From: Phycisphaerae bacterium
Lineage (GTDB): Bacteria > Planctomycetota > Phycisphaerae > Phycisphaerales > UBA1924
Length of the DNA stretch: 34,515 nt
Direction: 5' to 3'
NCBI GenBank assembly: GCA_030432255.1
Contig: JAUIHS010000035.1
Location: 1-34,515, forward strand
The notes under the pieces: model-generated
Databases searched by the model: none
What the model was told of the DNA's origin: nothing
Seen by the model: the letters and a program-made list of their open reading frames with translations, nothing else
Program-made: the position numbers and the translations under genes
Shown: positions 32,011-34,515 of the stretch, piece after piece
Layout: each line of letters starts with the position of its first letter
How positions within the stretch are numbered: the stretch's first letter is position 1

Positions 32011-32268
32011 TCAGTCGTTCGTTGCGGAGGTGGTGTTGGACGCGCGGCCGAGGTCGTACGCGCGCTCTAACGCTTCGCGTACGCACCAGACGGCCACGTC
32101 GTGGAAGTCGAGGCTGTCGCTGTAGCGCGTCTCCAGCGTGGGGATGCTCAGGACGCGCCGTGCGATCTCGACGAGTTCCGGCCGCGGGGGCGGCTCGGCG
32201 GGATGCATACGGGGATGGACGGGTCCGTTACGCGGGGGAACATTTCCGGGCGGGCCGGGGGTTGGCAT
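32011..32268 (-). CDS. DUF6900-type small protein
   Basis: 85 residues from MPTPGPPGN; a perfect AAGGAGG lies 7 nt upstream, so the 30 extra residues of the longer frame are rejected. A Pro-rich N-terminus is followed by the conserved block ELVEIARRVLSIPTLETRYSDSLDFHDVAVWCVREALERAYDLGR. Function is unknown. It is the first gene of a two-gene leftward operon with the HARE-HTH gene (24-bp gap). Confidence 0.8.
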   Translation of the reverse strand: MPTPGPPGNVPPRNGPVHPRMHPAEPPPRPELVEIARRVLSIPTLETRYSDSLDFHDVAVWCVREALERAYDLGRASNTTSATND

Positions 32269-32375
32269 GGCAATGCCTCCTTTCTTGGACACACTGAGCC
32301 ATGGGTTCCCGCCGTCATCAAGGCATTCCTGCGAGGACTCGACAGACACCTCGCACATTCCGGAAAGGGCGAAAC

Positions 32376-32616
32376 ATGAGCGCTGATGAGTACGAGGTCG
32401 GGTACGGCAAACCGCCGCGGCATGCGCAGTTCCGGCAGGGGAATCCGGGTGGGCCAGGGCGGCCGAAGGGGTCGTCGCTGCCGCGCTACCTCCTGTCCAT
32501 TCTGGAAGAGGCGCGCGAGGGTGGGACGGTTGGTGAACTCACTGCTACGGTTCGCGCGCGAGGGGATCGAACTGGACGACCTCGTCGCGCGGGTCGAGGT
32601 GCTCGGGGTGACGTGA
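32376..32616 (+). pseudogene. DUF5681-domain gene, probably frameshifted
   Basis: From ATG 32376 (AAAGGG upstream) the frame gives MSADEYEVGYGKPPRHAQF and RQGNPGGPGRPKGSSLPRY, the DUF5681 signature seen next to phage packaging genes. It continues LLSILEEAREGG and then turns into Arg/Gly-rich nonsense (to 32684). At that point the +1 frame becomes gene-like (GRLVNSLLRFAREGIELDDLVARVEVLGVT) and stops at 32616. A one-base indel around 32500-32530 would join the two. It could also be two short overlapping genes. Confidence 0.6.
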
Positions 32617-32631
32617 TGAGGAGGCCGGGCC

Positions 32632-32739
32632 ATGGGCGTGAAGCAGCGGGTTGTGGTGTTGGAGAAGCGCAAGCGGAAGGGTGAACTCGCGGCGTGCTCG
32701 GGGCATGGTGTGCTGTGGCGCGACACACCCGATGGATGA
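32632..32739 (+). CDS. Small basic protein (35 aa)
   Basis: ATG 32632 with GAGGAGG upstream (32618-32624) opens MGVKQRVVVLEKRKRKGEL, then AACSGHGVLWRDTPDG and TGA. The N-terminal basic helix (VVVLEKRKRKGEL) resembles the short coiled peptides that often follow DUF5681 genes in islands. No family is assigned. Confidence 0.45.
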   Translation: MGVKQRVVVLEKRKRKGELAACSGHGVLWRDTPDG

Positions 32740-32760
32740 AAGATGACCACTCCAACGGTA

Positions 32761-32774
32761 ACATCCTAGGATGT
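32761..32774. promoter_or_regulatory. Perfect 14-bp palindrome over the RES gene start codon
   Basis: ACATCCTAGGATGT reads the same on both strands and includes the ATG (32771-32773). No separate Shine-Dalgarno is visible. It is a candidate operator or leaderless-start signal. Confidence 0.6.
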
Positions 32775-33952
32775 ACGTCTGCACTGATTGCATCGGCGAC
32801 GAGCACCTAGCCGTCTTCATTCGTAGGAACTCGGTCAACGGGGCCTGCGATTACTGTGATCGCTCTCATAACGAGATATCGCCACTCCTAGTCGTCTTGG
32901 ATTTCATGATGTCTCGGGTGTCGTCAGAGTGGTCCGACCCTATAGATGAGTTGCCATTCGACAGCGGCGAAGGAGGGTATCAGGGCGAAGTTTATTCGGC
33001 TTCGGACTTGCTTGAGCACCTCGGCTACGCTCCTGAAAGCAACCGACTCTACGAAGATGTTGTCGAGGCGTTTTCAGACCATGAATGGTGCCATCGCGAC
33101 TACTTCGCGCTGCGAGAGGATGAACGGCTTGCAACTGGGTGGACGTCATTCGCTAGCGCGATCAAGCACCTTCGGCGATACACGTTCTGGACCATGGGAG
33201 ATGTCCACAGCAATAGTGAATACCACCCCGACTTTACACCCATCGGCACTCTTTTGAGGGAGATTGGGGACTGTGCAATCGCAGCCGGTCTAATCCGGGT
33301 GATACCCGACGGGGAACAACTCTGGAGAGTAAGAGTCCATGATGCAGAGGAGCAACCTGTGACCGGTGAAGAGTTGGGATCACCGCCACGTCAGTTGGCG
33401 AACCAACCAAATCGAATGAGTCCGGAGGGTGTTTCCATGTTCTACGGTGCCTCTGACTTCGAGACCGCGTGTCAAGAGACTATCGATCCAGTCCGCACGA
33501 GCCAGCGCGTTGTCACCGGTGGCGCGTTTGTTACCACGAAGCAGATATATATGCTTGATCTCTTTGACCTGCCCCCCCTTCCCAGCTTCTGGGCTGCAGA
33601 TGGTATGGGACAGGCTGCATCTCGGTTTCTCAGACGATTCAGAAAGGAAATCAGCCGTCCCATTGAGCGTGGGCGAAGTCATCACCTGGAGTACATTCCG
33701 ACGCAGGCATTCACCGAGTTCGTTCGCTTTGGTCTAAAGACTCGTGAGACTGAGTCTATCAGTGCGGTTCGATACCCGAGTTCGCGGAACGGTCGTCCCT
33801 GCTACGTAGTCTTTGCGGACAATGCCCAGTGTTCGGAGGCAGGTTCGCATCATGATTGCGAACAGGTGCTCAGGCTGGATACGACGTCAATTCGGAGGAT
33901 GACTGTCTCTGGATGGGATGACGACGCTGGTGGCGGACCGGCAGCCGTTTAG
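32771..33952 (+). CDS. RES-domain protein with N-terminal zinc/HEPN-like domain
   Basis: 393 residues. A zinc-knuckle pair (Cys4, Cys7, Cys26, Cys29) opens an N-terminal domain (to about 170) that fits the HEPN/RES N-terminal domain type. The C-terminal RES domain starts at LWRVR (184-188) and has RMSPEGVSMFYGASDFETACQET (215-237) and YIPTQAFTEFVRF (308-320). RES proteins named for Arg-Glu-Ser degrade NAD+ in toxin-antitoxin pairs. Here the region expected to hold the Ser reads TQAF, and no Xre-type antitoxin gene is next to it. Base composition is lower in GC than its neighbours, a sign of separate transfer. A stand-alone defence or stress role is possible. Confidence 0.8.
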   Translation: MYVCTDCIGDEHLAVFIRRNSVNGACDYCDRSHNEISPLLVVLDFMMSRVSSEWSDPIDELPFDSGEGGYQGEVYSASDLLEHLGYAPESNRLYEDVVEAFSDHEWCHRDYFALREDERLATGWTSFASAIKHLRRYTFWTMGDVHSNSEYHPDFTPIGTLLREIGDCAIAAGLIRVIPDGEQLWRVRVHDAEEQPVTGEELGSPPRQLANQPNRMSPEGVSMFYGASDFETACQETIDPVRTSQRVVTGGAFVTTKQIYMLDLFDLPPLPSFWAADGMGQAASRFLRRFRKEISRPIERGRSHHLEYIPTQAFTEFVRFGLKTRETESISAVRYPSSRNGRPCYVVFADNAQCSEAGSHHDCEQVLRLDTTSIRRMTVSGWDDDAGGGPAAV

Positions 33953-34009
33953 CGGGGCGGACGGACTGCGTCAAAACGCGCCAGCCTCTTCGAGTAGAGT
34001 GAGGTTCAC

Positions 34010-34195
34010 TCATGCCCCCGAAGCCACCGGCTTGGCCTCACGGTCGGTCCGGGCGTTCTCATAGAATGCACGTTCCCGAAAGACCGGATCGGTCAACCTG
34101 AGTGGTGCCGCACGAGAACGCACATCGGTGGTGTTTCGAGCGGGGTTCCCCCACTGGCGTGCGCAACTCTGAGAGCTGGTTCGTTGAGGTGCCAT
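34010..34195 (-). CDS. Small hypothetical protein
   Basis: 61 residues from MAPQRTSSQS, with AAGGAG 8 nt upstream of the ATG; the good ribosome binding site is the main argument. The sequence (NPARNTTDVRSRAAPLRLTDPVFRERAFYENARTDREAK) is basic and not recognised. The rest of the gap between the RES gene and the IS end (33953-34009, 34196-34419) shows nothing I can name. Confidence 0.35.
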   Translation of the reverse strand: MAPQRTSSQSCARQWGNPARNTTDVRSRAAPLRLTDPVFRERAFYENARTDREAKPVASGA

Positions 34196-34419
34196 GGTCG
34201 TTTCTCCTTCTGTTGTGTTGACCGATGCCACTCCGAAACGCCTGCTCGAGTCGAGGATGTCACGGGGTTGGTGCGGGCCAGAGCACAGCGATCACACGGC
34301 CCCTTGACTCTCGACGGCAGGCGTCAGGTTGGCTTCGTCAGGTCAATGCAGCAGACGGAGACTCCGACATGCAAGTCAGGCCCCTACTCAAGCGATGACG
34401 GCGGATGGCTCTGCGATCG

Positions 34420-34515
34420 TGGCCTACCCCCCAAAAACTGATCCACTCACTATAAGAGTTCCGACGGGCCACGGGTTGGTCCAGGAGACTCTCGACGATG
34501 AAGCGGACACGACAC
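34420..34515 (+). mobile_element. Left end of an IS3-family-like insertion sequence (truncated by window)
   Basis: TGGCCTACCCCCCAAAAAC (34420-34438) followed by TGATCCACTC has the typical form of IS3-group terminal repeats (TG at the tip, then CCCCCAAAAA and a GGTCCAC-like block). About 50 bp later AGGAG (34483-34487) precedes an ATG whose first codons match IS3 OrfA. The other end lies outside the window. Confidence 0.6.
34498..34515 (+). CDS. Start of an IS3-type OrfA (six codons visible)
   Basis: ATG at 34498 gives MKRTRH up to the window edge, close to the MKRTRF/MKRKRF start common to OrfA transposase proteins. AGGAG lies 10 nt upstream. Identification rests on these few residues plus the adjoining terminal-repeat-like sequence. 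Confidence 0.5.

Noticed and set aside
1..34515. CRISPR array
   Set aside because: No regularly spaced direct repeats with unique spacers of 25-45 nt and no cas genes; the hairpin cluster at 446-737 has irregular spacing and varied stems.

Overview
The window looks like a chromosome segment of a planctomycete of the Phycisphaerae type that carries an integrated mobile element. DNA is GC-rich throughout. Four secreted proteins end in the double acidic 'GD.NGD..VDF.DLN.VL..W' dockerin-like module typical of Phycisphaerales, and a fifth ends in a PEP-CTERM-like tail. This taxonomic call is an inference from protein style; no rRNA is present.

Left half, about 1-15,250 (host backbone). From the left: the tail of an unknown gene; a 290-bp cluster of composite hairpins; a dockerin-type secreted protein; an orphan histidine kinase; ParB with three perfect 16-bp parS-like palindromes at or near its 5' side; an ankyrin-repeat protein co-directional with parB; a dockerin protein and a PEP-CTERM-like protein; a CLCA-like metalloprotease/VWA/dockerin protein; another dockerin protein; an SRPBCC protein; a 36-aa membrane peptide; and the translation cluster rpmE-prfA followed by tRNA-Asn. 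G-rich low-complexity repeats sit in several of the intergenic gaps and run into the 3' ends of at least two coding regions.

Right half, about 15,430-34,420 (mobile element beginning just after tRNA-Asn). It starts with a single-chain restriction-modification-like protein (PD-(D/E)XK N-terminus, N6-adenine methylase, HsdS-like C-terminus). Then comes an integration operon (small ORF, DUF2924, large serine recombinase, ParB-like HTH), a convergent pair (DUF2164, coiled coil plus HTH), a winged-helix regulator, a sigma-like protein, and a replication pair (archaeo-eukaryotic-type primase, DUF3987 helicase-like protein). A nested palindrome array follows, then a ParB-domain/DNA methylase fusion, a TerS-like small protein, a GpA-like terminase large subunit, HARE-HTH and DUF6900 proteins, a broken DUF5681 gene, and a RES-domain protein. 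Portal, capsid and tail genes are absent, so the element resembles a phage satellite or capsid-less integrative element. The window ends inside the left end of an IS3-like insertion sequence.

The most unusual signals are non-coding: (i) a two-part motif repeated with identical 13-nt spacing upstream of the recombinase operon and of the primase operon; (ii) nested inverted repeats between the helicase-like gene and the ParB-methylase, a candidate origin or partition/packaging site; (iii) hairpins that hold the ribosome binding site or start codon of two element genes; (iv) a 14-bp palindrome over the start codon of the RES gene. Together they suggest that the integration, replication and packaging modules are controlled in a coordinated way. 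That is inference and has not been tested.
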